Notes: generated from the sequence alone by a model not told the origin. A DNA stretch of 61,211 nt from Pseudomonas sp. S30 (GCF_016518545.1 NZ_JACVTO010000026.1:1-61211); one strand, 5' to 3'. Counted from the first letter of the stretch, positions 34,291-43,630 are shown. Made by a program: numbers and translations.

Positions 34291-35640
34291 TCAGCGGGGC
34301 ACCTGCACCCGCACGCCGAATCCGCCCTCCGTGCGGTTGAAGAATTCCAGTGCACCGCCCAACTGATCGACGACCAGCGCCACGATTGCCAGCCCCAGGC
34401 CAGCGCCCGAAGGATTGCCGGCACTGTAGAACCGGTCGCTGAGCCGTGCCAGCGCGCCGGGCTGCACGCCTGGGCCCTGATCCAGCACCTGCAACACCGT
34501 GCAGCTGTCCTCGTGGCGCAGGATCACGGTGACCTCGCTGCCGGGCGGGCTGAACTGCAGGGCGTTGCCCACCAGGTTCTGCAGCATCACGGTCATGGCC
34601 GTGGGGTCGGCGTGGATCGGACTCGGCCCCTCTTCGTCCAATACCAGTTCCACTTGACGGCGCAGCGCCAGGGGCGTCAGCTCGGCCAGTTCTTCACGAG
34701 CCAGGGCATCCAGAAGCAGGGGCTGGCGGGTCTGAGTCAGCGGCTCCAGGCGCGCCATGGTCAGCAACTGGCTGGCCAGCCGAGTAGCGCGGGTCACGCC
34801 TTGTTCGAGCAACCCCAGGGCCTCGTCGCGGGCAGGGGCGTCCGGCGCACGGCGGGCATTGCTGGCATGGATCGCCAGCACCGCCAGCGGCGTGCGTAAT
34901 TCGTGGGCGGCGTCGGCGATGAACCGGCGTTCGCGTTCGAGCAGGCGGGTGAGTTGCAGCAACTGGTGGTTCAAGGCCCGTGCCATGGGCGCCAGTTCGG
35001 GGGGCAGCTCGGCGCTGGGCAAGGGATCGAGGCTGTCCAGCGGCCGCGCGCGCAGGTGGCGGGTCAGGCGGCGCAGCGGCGAGAGTCCCCAGCCCAGCAG
35101 CAGCCAGATGAGCAGAGCGAGGGTCGGAATGCCGATCAGCGCCGGGGCCAGGGCCTGGTCGGCGATGCGCTGGATCAGGCCCTGGCGCAGGTCGTCGCGC
35201 TCGCCCACCCAGATCGACAGGCCGCGCTCGCGGTCCTGGAGCAGCACGCCGCACCAGTCCTGGCCCTGGTACAGCAGGTCATGGATGCCTGGTGCGGGTG
35301 GCGTTTCCAGCACCGGGGCGTCGGCCGAGCGCATCAGCAGCGCGCCGTCGCTGCGCCACACCTGGAATGCCAGGTTGATCTCGTACGGGTGGCTGAGCAA
35401 CGCCTCGCCGGACTGGTCCATGGCCTGGTCCAGGGCCTGACGGATGTCCGGCCAGTGCGCCTCGGCCGGCATCTGCCCAAGCAGGCCCTGGAGCACCCGT
35501 GCGGCCTGCACCAGTTGCGCGTCATAGACGTTCTCGATTTCCCGGTGGTTGTCCCGCAGCACGCTGAGCACCAGCCCGAGGCTGCCGATGACCACCAGCA
35601 GCAGGGTGGGCAGCAGGATGCGTGTGCGCATCGCGATCAT
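34291..35640 (-). CDS. Sensor histidine kinase of a PmrB/QseC-like two-component system
   Basis: 449 residues. TM1 at about 6-26, a periplasmic sensor segment to about 165, TM2 at 166-186, HAMP, the H-box FIADAAHELRTPLAVL, then N-box LQNLVGNALQFSPPG and G-box DQGPGV. The start overlaps the regulator stop by ATGA. It partners the response regulator at 35637 and is likely to control the divergent envelope-modification genes. Confidence 0.88.
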   Translation of the reverse strand: MIAMRTRILLPTLLLVVIGSLGLVLSVLRDNHREIENVYDAQLVQAARVLQGLLGQMPAEAHWPDIRQALDQAMDQSGEALLSHPYEINLAFQVWRSDGALLMRSADAPVLETPPAPGIHDLLYQGQDWCGVLLQDRERGLSIWVGERDDLRQGLIQRIADQALAPALIGIPTLALLIWLLLGWGLSPLRRLTRHLRARPLDSLDPLPSAELPPELAPMARALNHQLLQLTRLLERERRFIADAAHELRTPLAVLAIHASNARRAPDAPARDEALGLLEQGVTRATRLASQLLTMARLEPLTQTRQPLLLDALAREELAELTPLALRRQVELVLDEEGPSPIHADPTAMTVMLQNLVGNALQFSPPGSEVTVILRHEDSCTVLQVLDQGPGVQPGALARLSDRFYSAGNPSGAGLGLAIVALVVDQLGGALEFFNRTEGGFGVRVQVPR

Positions 35641-36302
35641 GGCGTGCCCTCGATCAGGTAGCCGACCCCGCGCACCGTGCGGATCACGCTGGCGTCGAGC
35701 TTGCGTCGCAGGTTGTGCACCAGCACTTCCAGGGTGTTGCCCGGCCCCCCGGGCTGCCAGCCATACAGCCCGTCGGCCAGCCGCTCGCGGGTCATCACCG
35801 TGCCGGGACGGGCCAGCAACTGGTGCAGCAACTGGAACTCCATCGGCGTCAGCACCACCGGTGCGTTGTGGTAGTGCACCGTGCGCCGCGCCGGGTCCAG
35901 GCTCACCCCGGCATGCTCGATCAGTGGCTGCGCCCGACCCTGGCTGCGGCGCAGCAACGCGCGGATGCGCGCCTTGAGTTCGTCGACGTCGATGGGCTTG
36001 ACCAGGTAGTCGTCGGCGCCGGCATCCAGGCCCAGGATGCGGTCGGCGGTCGCGTCCCGGACGGTGAGGATCAGCACCGGTACATCGCCATCGGCACGCG
36101 CGCGCAGCTCTCGCAACAGGCTCAGACCATCGCAGCGCGGCAGGCCCAGGTCCAGCAGCACCAGGTCGAAGCGCTCGCTGCGCAGGGCGGTGGCGGCGCT
36201 CAGGCCGTCGGCCAGCCAGTCGAGGGTATAGCCTTCACCGCGCAAGGCGCTGCGAATGCCGTGCGCCAGGGACTGATCGTCTTCGACGAGTAGGACTCGC
36301 AT
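35637..36302 (-). CDS. OmpR-family response regulator (PmrA/QseB-like)
   Basis: 221 residues. Receiver Asp51 is in VLLDLGLP and the conserved Lys in VKPID. The C-terminal winged helix includes RRTVHYHNAPVVLTPMEFQLL and the RRKLDASVIRTVRGVGYLI wing. It is transcribed before its kinase. The start at 36302 gives MRVLLVEDD. A PmrA-type direct repeat lies in the divergent promoter region. Confidence 0.9.
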   Translation of the reverse strand: MRVLLVEDDQSLAHGIRSALRGEGYTLDWLADGLSAATALRSERFDLVLLDLGLPRCDGLSLLRELRARADGDVPVLILTVRDATADRILGLDAGADDYLVKPIDVDELKARIRALLRRSQGRAQPLIEHAGVSLDPARRTVHYHNAPVVLTPMEFQLLHQLLARPGTVMTRERLADGLYGWQPGGPGNTLEVLVHNLRRKLDASVIRTVRGVGYLIEGTP

Positions 36303-36381
36303 GCCAGGGTCTCCAGGTAGGGCGCCATGATGGGGCTTGTGCACGGGGTTTGATTCAGTGAAATGTAACCGCTGATGACAT

Positions 36382-36398
36382 CCTAAGCTGGCATTAAG
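36382..36398 (+). promoter_or_regulatory. PmrA-like box in the divergent promoter
   Basis: CCTAAG-CTGGC-ATTAAG is a direct repeat of hexamers with a 5-base spacer, close to the PmrA consensus YTTAAK-N5-YTTAAK (one mismatch in each half). It sits 49 bases upstream of the PepSY gene and 80 bases upstream of the regulator gene. Confidence 0.5.
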
Positions 36399-36446
36399 CT
36401 TGGTCCGCCATCGTGCCGTTCACTTTCCCGAACGGAGCTCGATGCC

Positions 36447-36713
36447 ATGCGTACCTTCCTCGCCCTCGCCCTGCTGCTGGGCAGCAGCGCCACCTTCGCC
36501 GCCACCCAGTGCACCACCGCCGACAAGTCCACCTGGCAGGACCCCGACGCCTTCCAGAGCCAGTTGAAGGCGCAAGGCTACAGGATCAGCAAGTTCAAGG
36601 TCACCCAGGGCAACTGCTACGAGATCTACGGGTTCGACAAGGACGGGCGCAAGGTCGAGATCTACCACGATCCGGTGTCCGGCCAGGCGGTGAAGACCGA
36701 GATCCAGGACTGA
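36447..36713 (+). CDS. Periplasmic PepSY-domain protein
   Basis: 88 residues with a signal peptide (MRTFLALALLLGSSATFAA). A PepSY-like body follows: LKAQGYRISKFKVTQGNCYEIYGFDKDGRKVEIYHDP. Such proteins accompany membrane cytochromes and two-component systems and may bind ligands or modulate the sensor. It is the first gene of the operon; its stop overlaps the next ATG by one base. Confidence 0.8.
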   Translation: MRTFLALALLLGSSATFAATQCTTADKSTWQDPDAFQSQLKAQGYRISKFKVTQGNCYEIYGFDKDGRKVEIYHDPVSGQAVKTEIQD

Positions 36714-37249
36714 TGTCCGCGGCCAGCGTGCGTTTGTGGGACCCGTTGCTGCGCCTGTGCCACCTGTCGTTCGCCACGGTGTTCTTCGCCAATTACTTCT
36801 TCACCGAGGCGGGCGAGCGCTGGCACCGCTGGCTGGGTTATTACGTGCTCGGCTGCCTGGTGCTGCGGCTGGTCTGGGGCTTCATCGGCCCACGCAGTGC
36901 GCGCTGGACCGATTTCTGGCCGACACCCGCTCGCCTGGCAGCGCATGCCAGGGCGCTGGTCCGAGGCCAGCCCCATCACCGCCTGGGCCATTCGCCGATC
37001 GGGGCGCTGGTGATGCTGCTGATGCTCGGCTGCATCGGCGGCCTTGGCCTCAGCGGTTTTCTGATGCGCGAAGTGGACGCCCTGTGGGGCGAGGATTGGC
37101 CGCAGACGCTGCATGCCTGGCTGGCCGACGGGCTGCTGGTACTGGTCGGCGTGCACCTGCTGGCCGCCGTCGTCGAGAGCCTGCGCCTGCGCGAGAACCT
37201 GCCGCTGTCCATGCTCACCGGGCGCCGCCGCCTGCCTGAAGACTCCTGA
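36713..37249 (+). CDS. Cytochrome b561-like membrane protein
   Basis: 178 residues with four membrane spans. Heme-ligand candidates are His17 (RLCHLSF), His38 (RWHRWLGYY), and paired histidines in LHAWLADG and VGVHLLAAV. This is the Ni-hydrogenase/cytochrome b type domain. It probably passes electrons at the inner membrane. It is located between the PepSY and phosphoethanolamine-transferase-like genes. Confidence 0.82.
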   Translation: MSAASVRLWDPLLRLCHLSFATVFFANYFFTEAGERWHRWLGYYVLGCLVLRLVWGFIGPRSARWTDFWPTPARLAAHARALVRGQPHHRLGHSPIGALVMLLMLGCIGGLGLSGFLMREVDALWGEDWPQTLHAWLADGLLVLVGVHLLAAVVESLRLRENLPLSMLTGRRRLPEDS

Positions 37250-37263
37250 TCGCGAGACCTGCC

Positions 37264-38940
37264 ATGCCGATGTTCCTGACCTTCCTGCGCCGCGACGACC
37301 GCGTCGCCGCCTGGCTGCGCCTGCTGGCCTTGGCCAGCCTGAGTTGCGTGTTGCTGCTGGCCGACGATTTCATCCAGCAACAGTTCGGCGCCCAGAACCG
37401 CGCCGAGCTGGAGGCGGGCTGGGTGATCGGCCTGTGGGCGTTCTGCCTGGCGCTGTGGCTGTGCAACGTACGGGCGCTGGTGGTGGCGATTCTGGGTCTG
37501 TTCGCCGGCATGCAATTGCTGCAACTGGCCAATATCAGCTTCTTCGGCGAGCCGCTGAGCGCCATTGACATCCGCAGCCTGCTGCGCGAGCCGGGCGAGG
37601 TGGCGCAGACGGCCTGGCACAGCCTGGGCGAACACTGGCACGCCGCATTCAGCGTGCTGCTGCCCTACAGTCTGCTGATCGCCTTGCACTGGCGTCTCCC
37701 TGGGCGGGTGAGCCTGCCTGCCAGCCGCTGGGCGCTGGTGCTCATCGCCCTGGTGCTGCTGGCCAAGCCGTACCGGGCCACCTACCGCAACCTCGACTCC
37801 TTCACCCCGGGGCCCTCGCGCAGCAGCCTGCACAACAGCCTCAACGCCTATTCGGCCTGGGCCGTGCGCCTGGCCCTGCGCAGCGAAAAGCGCCTGCCGC
37901 AGGCGCCGTTCGCACCCTACGCCCTGAGCCCGATTCCCAGCAGCGCCCGGCATGTCTGGCTGGTGGTGGCCGACTCGCTGCGCAGCGAGCGCATGGGCGT
38001 GTATGGCTATGCGCGGCAGACCACGCCCAGGCTGCAGGCCTATTTGCGCGAGCATCCCAGTGCGCTGGTGCGCCCTGGCGTGGCGGCGGGCGTGGCCACC
38101 GACGTGAGCCTGCCCTACCTGCTCAACCCGATCCGCGAGCCGGGCCAGGACCACCTGCTGCGCGAGGGACAGATCAACCTGTTCCGCTTCGCCCGCCAGG
38201 CCGGCATGCGCACGCACTGGATTTCCTCCCAGGAGTCACGCTTGCTGACGCATCTGGGCAGCCGCTACCTGGACGTCTCGATCACCCGTGAGGATCACCC
38301 CTTACGGTTTCTCAAGCGCCAGGACCACGCCCTGCTGGAGATCCTCGACCGGCAGCGGTTCGCCGAGCGCAATTTCGTCGTCCTCAACCTGCGCACCGCG
38401 CACCTGCCCTACGCCCAGAACTACGCACGTCAGAGCGGCGACAGGCCCTGGCCAGATACCGGCGCCCAGGCGCAGGCCAACGCCTACGACAACTCCATCC
38501 ACTACCTGGACGGGTTGCTCGAAGAGCTGATCGCGCGGTTCGAGCGACTCGAAGGCGAGCGCTACCTGGTGATCACTGGCGACCACGGCCAGCGCCTGGG
38601 AGAGGACGGCAAATGGGGCCACAACGACCTGGTGCCCGAGGTCAGCGATGTGCCGATGATCGTCATCAGCCGCGATGCGCCGGCGCAGCCGCTGGACTCG
38701 CTGGCGCCGCAGCGCTGGATCAGTCATTACCAAATCGGCAAGTGGCTGGCCGCCCGGCTGGGCACGCGCATCGACAATCCCAACCTGCGCGAAAACGAGC
38801 ATTTCGTGCACGGCAAGCTGTTGTTCAGCGACAACTTCATCCAGCCGGTGTGCGAAACCGAGGCCGGGCTGGTGCACCTGCCACCCCTGCAACTGAGCCA
38901 ATGGCTGAGCCGCGGGCATCTCCAGGGCTGCGGTTCCTGA
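37264..38940 (+). CDS. Phosphoethanolamine transferase-like sulfatase-family protein
   Basis: 558 residues. Four to five N-terminal membrane spans precede a periplasmic alkaline-phosphatase-fold domain. The nucleophile motif is VVADSLRSERMGVYGY, with Ser238 at the position of the catalytic Thr in EptA/CptA. VITGDHGQRLGE and GHNDLVPEVSDVP supply the metal-binding Asp/His. It likely transfers phosphoethanolamine to lipid A or LPS core, under the adjacent PmrAB-like system. Substrate is by family analogy. Confidence 0.82.
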   Translation: MPMFLTFLRRDDRVAAWLRLLALASLSCVLLLADDFIQQQFGAQNRAELEAGWVIGLWAFCLALWLCNVRALVVAILGLFAGMQLLQLANISFFGEPLSAIDIRSLLREPGEVAQTAWHSLGEHWHAAFSVLLPYSLLIALHWRLPGRVSLPASRWALVLIALVLLAKPYRATYRNLDSFTPGPSRSSLHNSLNAYSAWAVRLALRSEKRLPQAPFAPYALSPIPSSARHVWLVVADSLRSERMGVYGYARQTTPRLQAYLREHPSALVRPGVAAGVATDVSLPYLLNPIREPGQDHLLREGQINLFRFARQAGMRTHWISSQESRLLTHLGSRYLDVSITREDHPLRFLKRQDHALLEILDRQRFAERNFVVLNLRTAHLPYAQNYARQSGDRPWPDTGAQAQANAYDNSIHYLDGLLEELIARFERLEGERYLVITGDHGQRLGEDGKWGHNDLVPEVSDVPMIVISRDAPAQPLDSLAPQRWISHYQIGKWLAARLGTRIDNPNLRENEHFVHGKLLFSDNFIQPVCETEAGLVHLPPLQLSQWLSRGHLQGCGS

Positions 38941-38997
38941 AGGGGGCGAGCATGGCATCTCGCGCAGGCACTCCGTAATATGTGTCGGATGACCTGC

Positions 38998-39015
38998 GGG
39001 GATAGTCTCATCCCC
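38998..39015. repeat. Inverted repeat upstream of fabV
   Basis: GGGGAT-AGTCTC-ATCCCC is a perfect 6-bp dyad 62 bases before the fabV start. It may be an operator or part of a terminator for the preceding operon; there is no T-run. Confidence 0.4.
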
Positions 39016-39076
39016 TGATCGAACGGAATCGCCCTCGACGGCGCTTCCCCAGCATAAACCTGACGAGGTACAGACA

Positions 39077-40288
39077 TTGGCCATCATTCATCCCAAGGTA
39101 CGCGGTTTCATCTGCACCACGACTCATCCCAAGGGCTGCGAGCTCAACGTCCGTGACCAGATCGAAGCCACCCGCAAACTGGGCGTGCGCGAGGATGGTC
39201 CCAAGAAAGTCCTGGTGATCGGCGCTTCCAGCGGCTACGGCCTGGCCGCGCGCATCACCGCCGCCTTCGGCTTCAAGGCCGACACCCTGGGCGTGTTCTT
39301 CGAAAAGCCGGGCAGCGAGACCAAGGCCGGCACCGCCGGCTGGTACAACGCCGCCGCGTTCGACAAATTCGCCAAGGCCGACGGCCTGTACAGCAAGTCC
39401 ATCAACGGTGACGCCTTCTCCGACGAAGCGCGGGCCAAGGTCATCGAGCTGATCAAGAACGAAATGGGCGGCAAGGTCGACCTGGTCATCTACTCCCTGG
39501 CCTCGCCGGTGCGCAAGCTGCCGCAGACCGGTGAGCTGGTGCGTTCGGCGCTCAAGCCGATCGGCCAGCCGTACAAGTCGACCGCCATCGACACCAACAA
39601 GGACACCATCATCGAGGCCAGCATCGAGCCGGCCACCGAGCAGGAAATCGCCGACACCGTCACCGTCATGGGCGGCCAGGACTGGCAGCTGTGGATGGAC
39701 GCCCTGGGCCAGGCCGACGTGCTGGCCGAAGGCGCCCGCACCGTGGCCTTCAGCTACATCGGTACCGAGATCACCTGGCCGATCTACTGGCATGGCGCCC
39801 TGGGCCAGGCCAAGCAGGACCTGGACCAGACCGCACTGCGCCTGGACCGCAAACTGGCCGAAGACGTCAAGGGTGGCGCCAACGTGGCGGTGCTCAAGTC
39901 GGTGGTGACCCAGGCCAGCTCGGCCATCCCGGTCATGCCGCTGTACCTGTCGATGGTGTTCAAGATCATGCAGGAAAAGGGCGTCCACGAAGGCACCCAG
40001 GACCAGCTCGATCGTCTGTTCCGTGACCGTCTGTACCGCGCCGACGGCGCGCCGGCCGAGGTCGACGAGAAGGCGCGCCTGCGCCTGGACGACTGGGAAC
40101 TGCGCGATGACGTGCAGGACGCCTGCAAGGCCATGTGGCCGCAGGTGACCACCGAGAACCTGTTCGAGCTGACCGACTACGCCGGCTACAAGAAGCAGTT
40201 CCTCAACCTGTTCGGTTTCGAACGCGCCGATGTCGACTACGACCAGGATGTGGCGACCGACGTGCGCTTCGACTGCGTCGAGCTGTAA
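39077..40288 (+). CDS. fabV: Trans-2-enoyl-ACP/CoA reductase FabV
   Basis: 403 residues from a TTG start, with GAGG 8-10 bases upstream and the expected AIIHPKVRGFICTTTHP opening. The NADH site is GASSGYG (49-55). The FabV-specific catalytic motif Y-x8-K is present as Y237 to K246 (YWHGALGQAK). It catalyses the last reduction of the fatty-acid elongation cycle and in Pseudomonas confers intrinsic triclosan tolerance. Confidence 0.95.
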   Translation: MAIIHPKVRGFICTTTHPKGCELNVRDQIEATRKLGVREDGPKKVLVIGASSGYGLAARITAAFGFKADTLGVFFEKPGSETKAGTAGWYNAAAFDKFAKADGLYSKSINGDAFSDEARAKVIELIKNEMGGKVDLVIYSLASPVRKLPQTGELVRSALKPIGQPYKSTAIDTNKDTIIEASIEPATEQEIADTVTVMGGQDWQLWMDALGQADVLAEGARTVAFSYIGTEITWPIYWHGALGQAKQDLDQTALRLDRKLAEDVKGGANVAVLKSVVTQASSAIPVMPLYLSMVFKIMQEKGVHEGTQDQLDRLFRDRLYRADGAPAEVDEKARLRLDDWELRDDVQDACKAMWPQVTTENLFELTDYAGYKKQFLNLFGFERADVDYDQDVATDVRFDCVEL

Positions 40289-40295
40289 ACGCGAC

Positions 40296-40330
40296 AGGTC
40301 GCGCCGCCGTGCAACAGGGTGGCGCGACCT
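40296..40330 (+). terminator. Stem-loop after fabV
   Basis: AGGTCGCGCC (40296-40305) pairs perfectly with GGCGCGACCT (40321-40330). The loop is 15 bases and no T-run follows. It probably protects or ends the fabV message. Confidence 0.5.
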
Positions 40331-40448
40331 TCGGTCCAATCAGCAATAATTTGTAACAACTTCCTCGCCATACCCATTCTTTCCTGCCCTCACCTGATTT
40401 ATACACCCGCTACTGGCCGCTCACCTTGAGGTGGCCGATGGAGTGGGC

Positions 40449-41129
40449 ATGGGTGTACTTGCACGACTAAAACAGCGAATCCGCCAGAAAGGCTTCAAGC
40501 GCGTGTGCAGGACACTGTTCGAGCGCCATGTGTTCTTTCACTGGGAACTGCTCTGGACCGAGCGCGACCTCACCACACCTTCCCCGCCCCACAGGCTGCG
40601 AGCGCACCCCCCGGTCACCCGGACTCTGATCACGGCCGACAACGTCCAGGCGTTCGCCACCTACTTCGGCGATCGCGTGCAGACCATGGCCGAGCTGGCC
40701 CGCGACGGTCATCTCGGGCTGATGTACCTCGATGCACGAGGGGACGCCGTGGCGTTCGTCTGGGCCAGTACCGGCGACTACCACGACCGCCATTACTACG
40801 GCTGCACTTTCGCCGTCGGGCCGGGCGAGTATTTCCAGTTCGGTGGCGAGATGACCCGGCGCTATTTCGGCAGCGAGCTGTCGGTTACGGCGCAGGAGGA
40901 CATGTGGCGGCTCATGCACGCCAAGGGCTACCGCAGCCTGGTGGACGTGGTGGAGACGCACAACGTTGCAGCCATGAAGATGCATGTGCGCATGGGCTAC
41001 CGCGAGCAGGGGCGGGTCACGCATATCTACGGGCTGTTCGGTCGCTGGAAGTTCTCACGGCAAACGCGCTACCAGGGGGCGCGCCTGGACGCGCTGCGCA
41101 CCCCTGGAGTGGCGCGGCCACGGCCGTGA
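40449..41129 (+). CDS. GNAT-like acetyltransferase-fold protein
   Basis: 226 residues from the ATG at 40449, preceded by GGAGTGGGC. The second half has a GNAT-like end: YRSLVDVVETHNVAAMKMHVRMGYREQGRV. The pyrophosphate loop is not clear, and the N-terminal 60 residues are basic and unlike standard GNATs. Such proteins are found in polysaccharide or lipid modification; no substrate can be named. Confidence 0.65.
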   Translation: MGVLARLKQRIRQKGFKRVCRTLFERHVFFHWELLWTERDLTTPSPPHRLRAHPPVTRTLITADNVQAFATYFGDRVQTMAELARDGHLGLMYLDARGDAVAFVWASTGDYHDRHYYGCTFAVGPGEYFQFGGEMTRRYFGSELSVTAQEDMWRLMHAKGYRSLVDVVETHNVAAMKMHVRMGYREQGRVTHIYGLFGRWKFSRQTRYQGARLDALRTPGVARPRP

Positions 41130-41152
41130 ACCGAGCGCCGCGGCCGGGTTAC

Positions 41153-41494
41153 TCAGGCGAGGCGGGTCAGCGGCTGTGCGGCGAAGCTCACCCCGGGCAG
41201 GCCATGGGCGATGAGCGCGCGGATGTTGCCGTGGTCGCTGCCCTCGGGGGTAGCGACCACGCTGCGGTAGTGCTCGCCGAAAGCCAGCAGGGCTTCCTGG
41301 TCGCTGAAGCCTTCAAGAAGAGCCAGGCCCAGGGTCTTGCATGAGCCTTCGTTCTGTCCGGCGGCGTTTTCCACGCCGCCGTTGCTGAAGGCCTGGGGTG
41401 CGTAGCGGTAGTGGGCCGCGATGAAGGCCAAGGTGTCGGCGAAGGCGTGTTCGCCGCTGGCGAGGCTGCGGCGCAGGGTGTTCAGGTCAGTCAC
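41153..41494 (-). CDS. HopJ-type domain protein
   Basis: 113 residues from GTG, with AAGGAA upstream. The whole protein matches the HopJ type III effector domain: FADTLAFIAAHYRYAP, then VENAAGQNEGSCKTLGLALLEG and GSDHGNIRALIAHGLPGVSF. Despite the name it is widespread in bacteria without a role in secretion and no type III genes are here. It overlaps DUF1244 by 8 bases, within the FolM operon. Confidence 0.85.
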   Translation of the reverse strand: MTDLNTLRRSLASGEHAFADTLAFIAAHYRYAPQAFSNGGVENAAGQNEGSCKTLGLALLEGFSDQEALLAFGEHYRSVVATPEGSDHGNIRALIAHGLPGVSFAAQPLTRLA

Positions 41495-41783
41495 GGGGTT
41501 TTCCTTGTTCGAACGCCGCTTGCTGCGCGGCGCTGGCGTCTTTCTGGTAGCGGCTCTTCCACTCGGCATAGGGCATGCCGTAGACCGCCTCGCGGGCGTC
41601 GTCCAGGCTCAGGTCGAGCTGGCGCTCGTCGGCGGCGGCCTTGTACCACTTGGACAGGCAGTTGCGGCAGAAGCCGGAGAGGTTCATCAGGTCGATGTTC
41701 TGCACGTCGGTGCGCTGCTGCAGATGATCGACCAGGCGCCGGAAGGCGGCGGCCTGGAGTTCAAGCTGTTGTTGCTCGGTCAT
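41487..41783 (-). CDS. DUF1244-family protein
   Basis: 98 residues with the family signature VQNIDLMNLSGFCRNCLSKWYKAAA, including a CRNC pair, and GMPYAEWKSRYQ. Function is unknown; the family commonly sits with the pterin gene folM, as it does here (9 bases downstream). Confidence 0.88.
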   Translation of the reverse strand: MTEQQQLELQAAAFRRLVDHLQQRTDVQNIDLMNLSGFCRNCLSKWYKAAADERQLDLSLDDAREAVYGMPYAEWKSRYQKDASAAQQAAFEQGKPRD

Positions 41784-41792
41784 GGACTGGCC

Positions 41793-42485
41793 TCAGATCA
41801 TGCGGTTCTTCAGATGGCGGCCACCATTGATGACCACCTGGCTGCCGGTGCTGTACTGGCTGTCGAGCAGGAACATCACCGCCTCGATCAGCGGCTGGGC
41901 GCCGGGTTCGAATTCCAGCAGGGCTTTGCTCAGGGTCTGCTGGCGGTAGCGTTCGTCACCCCCTTCCTTGAGGATCAGCAGGCCGGGCAGGATACCGTTG
42001 ACGCGCACCCGGGGCGCGTACTTTTCGGCGAACGACAGCACCATGTTCTGCAAGGCGGCCTTGGTGGCGGCGTAGCCGATGTGGCTCTTGCTGCCGCGCG
42101 AGGAGGTTTCGTCGCAGATGTGGATGATGTCGGCCTTGTCCAGCCGGGCCAGGTGTTCGCCCAGTGCCAGGTTGAGGTGGTAGGGCGCCTCGACGTGCAG
42201 GCGGAACAGCGTGTCGAGGTTGGCCAGGCTGTCGTCCAGCCACAGCGAGGCGTTGTGGATGATCGCCCGCAGGCCATCGTAGCGCTGCTGCAGGTGCTCG
42301 ATCAGGGCCTGGCGGTCGGCCTCGCGGGTGAGGTCGGCCTGAAACGGATGGATGTTGGGGTGCGGCGTGTGCACGGGCAGGCTGCGGCTGGCGCTGACGA
42401 CCAGATGGCCGGCCTCGGCCAGCGCCAGGGCCAGGGCCAGCCCGACGCGCTGGCTGGCGCCGGTGATGAGGATGGGGCTGTTCAT
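41793..42485 (-). CDS. folM: Dihydromonapterin reductase FolM (SDR)
   Basis: 230 residues. The NADPH motif is TGASQRVGLAL, the catalytic Tyr/Lys GYAATKAAL, and a conserved ICDETSSRGSKSH precedes it, which marks FolM. It reduces dihydromonapterin to tetrahydromonapterin, the cofactor of phenylalanine hydroxylase in Pseudomonas. It leads the folM-DUF1244-hopJ operon and is divergent from the LitR-like regulator at 42680. Confidence 0.88.
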   Translation of the reverse strand: MNSPILITGASQRVGLALALALAEAGHLVVSASRSLPVHTPHPNIHPFQADLTREADRQALIEHLQQRYDGLRAIIHNASLWLDDSLANLDTLFRLHVEAPYHLNLALGEHLARLDKADIIHICDETSSRGSKSHIGYAATKAALQNMVLSFAEKYAPRVRVNGILPGLLILKEGGDERYRQQTLSKALLEFEPGAQPLIEAVMFLLDSQYSTGSQVVINGGRHLKNRMI

Positions 42486-42679
42486 GTGCGGGCAGTCTGT
42501 TCGTCGCTTCGTTCGGGGCCCAGCATACCCGAACTGCGTCGGCTTGCGAGCCATCCTGCTGGCGTGCGGCCAGCCCGCCAGGCGCAGTTCCGGCCAGGCG
42601 GTCGTCGAGGCTCGCCCCCGACAGGGCGCGCGAGGCGTAGAATGCCAGGCTCGAACCCAGGATCTAGGTTGTCACGCGA

Positions 42680-43630
42680 ATGAACGCACTGCCCGACCGC
42701 CTGCCGAGTGACCTGGAGCCTGCTCATCGGCAGCTGTTCCCGATCCGTGAAGTGTCCCGCCTGACAGGGGTCAACCCCGTGACCCTGCGCGCCTGGGAGC
42801 GCCGCTACGGCCTCATCCAGCCGGTTCGTACCGCCAGTGGCCATCGCCTGTATTCGCAAGCCGACATCGACACCGTCGCCTGCATTCTCGACTGGATAGG
42901 CCGAGGGGTGTCGGTGAGCAAGGTCGGCAGCCTCATCGCTCGCCGCGAGGCCGCCGGCGCCCAGCCGTGGGTGGGCGCTGGCGCGGCCGAGCTTTCGCTC
43001 TGGTGGCCGCCGCTGCGCGAGGCGGTGCGTCAGTTCGACGTTGCGGCGTTGGAGCGGCTGTGGGAGCGACTGTCGGCCAGCCTGAGCGTGGAGCAGGCCT
43101 TCGGTCGTGTCCTGCTGCCGCTGTGGCGCACCCTGCGTCTGCACCAGGCCAGGTATGGAGAACATAGCGAGTGGCTGTTTTTCGACCAGTTCCTGCGCCT
43201 GCGGGTGCTGGCCTGCCGTCAGCCCCCCAGCCATCCTGCGCGTTGGCACATCGTGCTGGCGCCGTTGTCGGCACATTGCATGGAACTGGAGTTGCTGGTG
43301 GCCGGCCTGTCGCTGCAATGCGCCGAGGTGCAGGTCACCCAACTGGCGATCGGGCAACCCCTGCAGGAGCTGGCTCTGGTGTGCGAACGGCTGGGCGCAC
43401 AGGCGCTGGTGCTGTTCGACAATCATTATCCCGATGGCGATCTGGGCAAGCGGCTGACGCGCTTGGCGCAGCGTATCGAGGGACCAGTGTTGCTGGCCGG
43501 GGAGGTCGTACATGTGGCGCAAGATCGGCTGGCAGCCGTGCCAATCGGTTGGCTGGCCAGCGAAGGGCCGGTGATGCGCCAGCGTCTGCTGCAAGGCCTG
43601 GCCGGGCAGATCGATCTCACGCAATGCTGA
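42680..43630 (+). CDS. LitR/CarH-like MerR-family regulator (PplR type)
   Basis: 316 residues. The N-terminal MerR HTH (about 20-85: FPIREVSRLTGVNPVTLRAWERRYGL) precedes a helical bundle and a cobalamin-binding-like domain. The typical B12 DxHxxG loop is not intact (FDNHYPDG), and the Trp-to-EH spacing (WRTLRLHQARYGEH) differs from CarH. This fits class II LitR, which does not sense light via B12 but works with a LOV protein. A LOV gene lies 0.8 kb away. It likely regulates folM and other light-inducible genes. Confidence 0.8.
   Translation: MNALPDRLPSDLEPAHRQLFPIREVSRLTGVNPVTLRAWERRYGLIQPVRTASGHRLYSQADIDTVACILDWIGRGVSVSKVGSLIARREAAGAQPWVGAGAAELSLWWPPLREAVRQFDVAALERLWERLSASLSVEQAFGRVLLPLWRTLRLHQARYGEHSEWLFFDQFLRLRVLACRQPPSHPARWHIVLAPLSAHCMELELLVAGLSLQCAEVQVTQLAIGQPLQELALVCERLGAQALVLFDNHYPDGDLGKRLTRLAQRIEGPVLLAGEVVHVAQDRLAAVPIGWLASEGPVMRQRLLQGLAGQIDLTQC

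Noticed and set aside
41153..41494. A type III secretion effector
   Set aside because: The HopJ domain is widespread in non-pathogens, and no T3SS genes or secretion signal are present.
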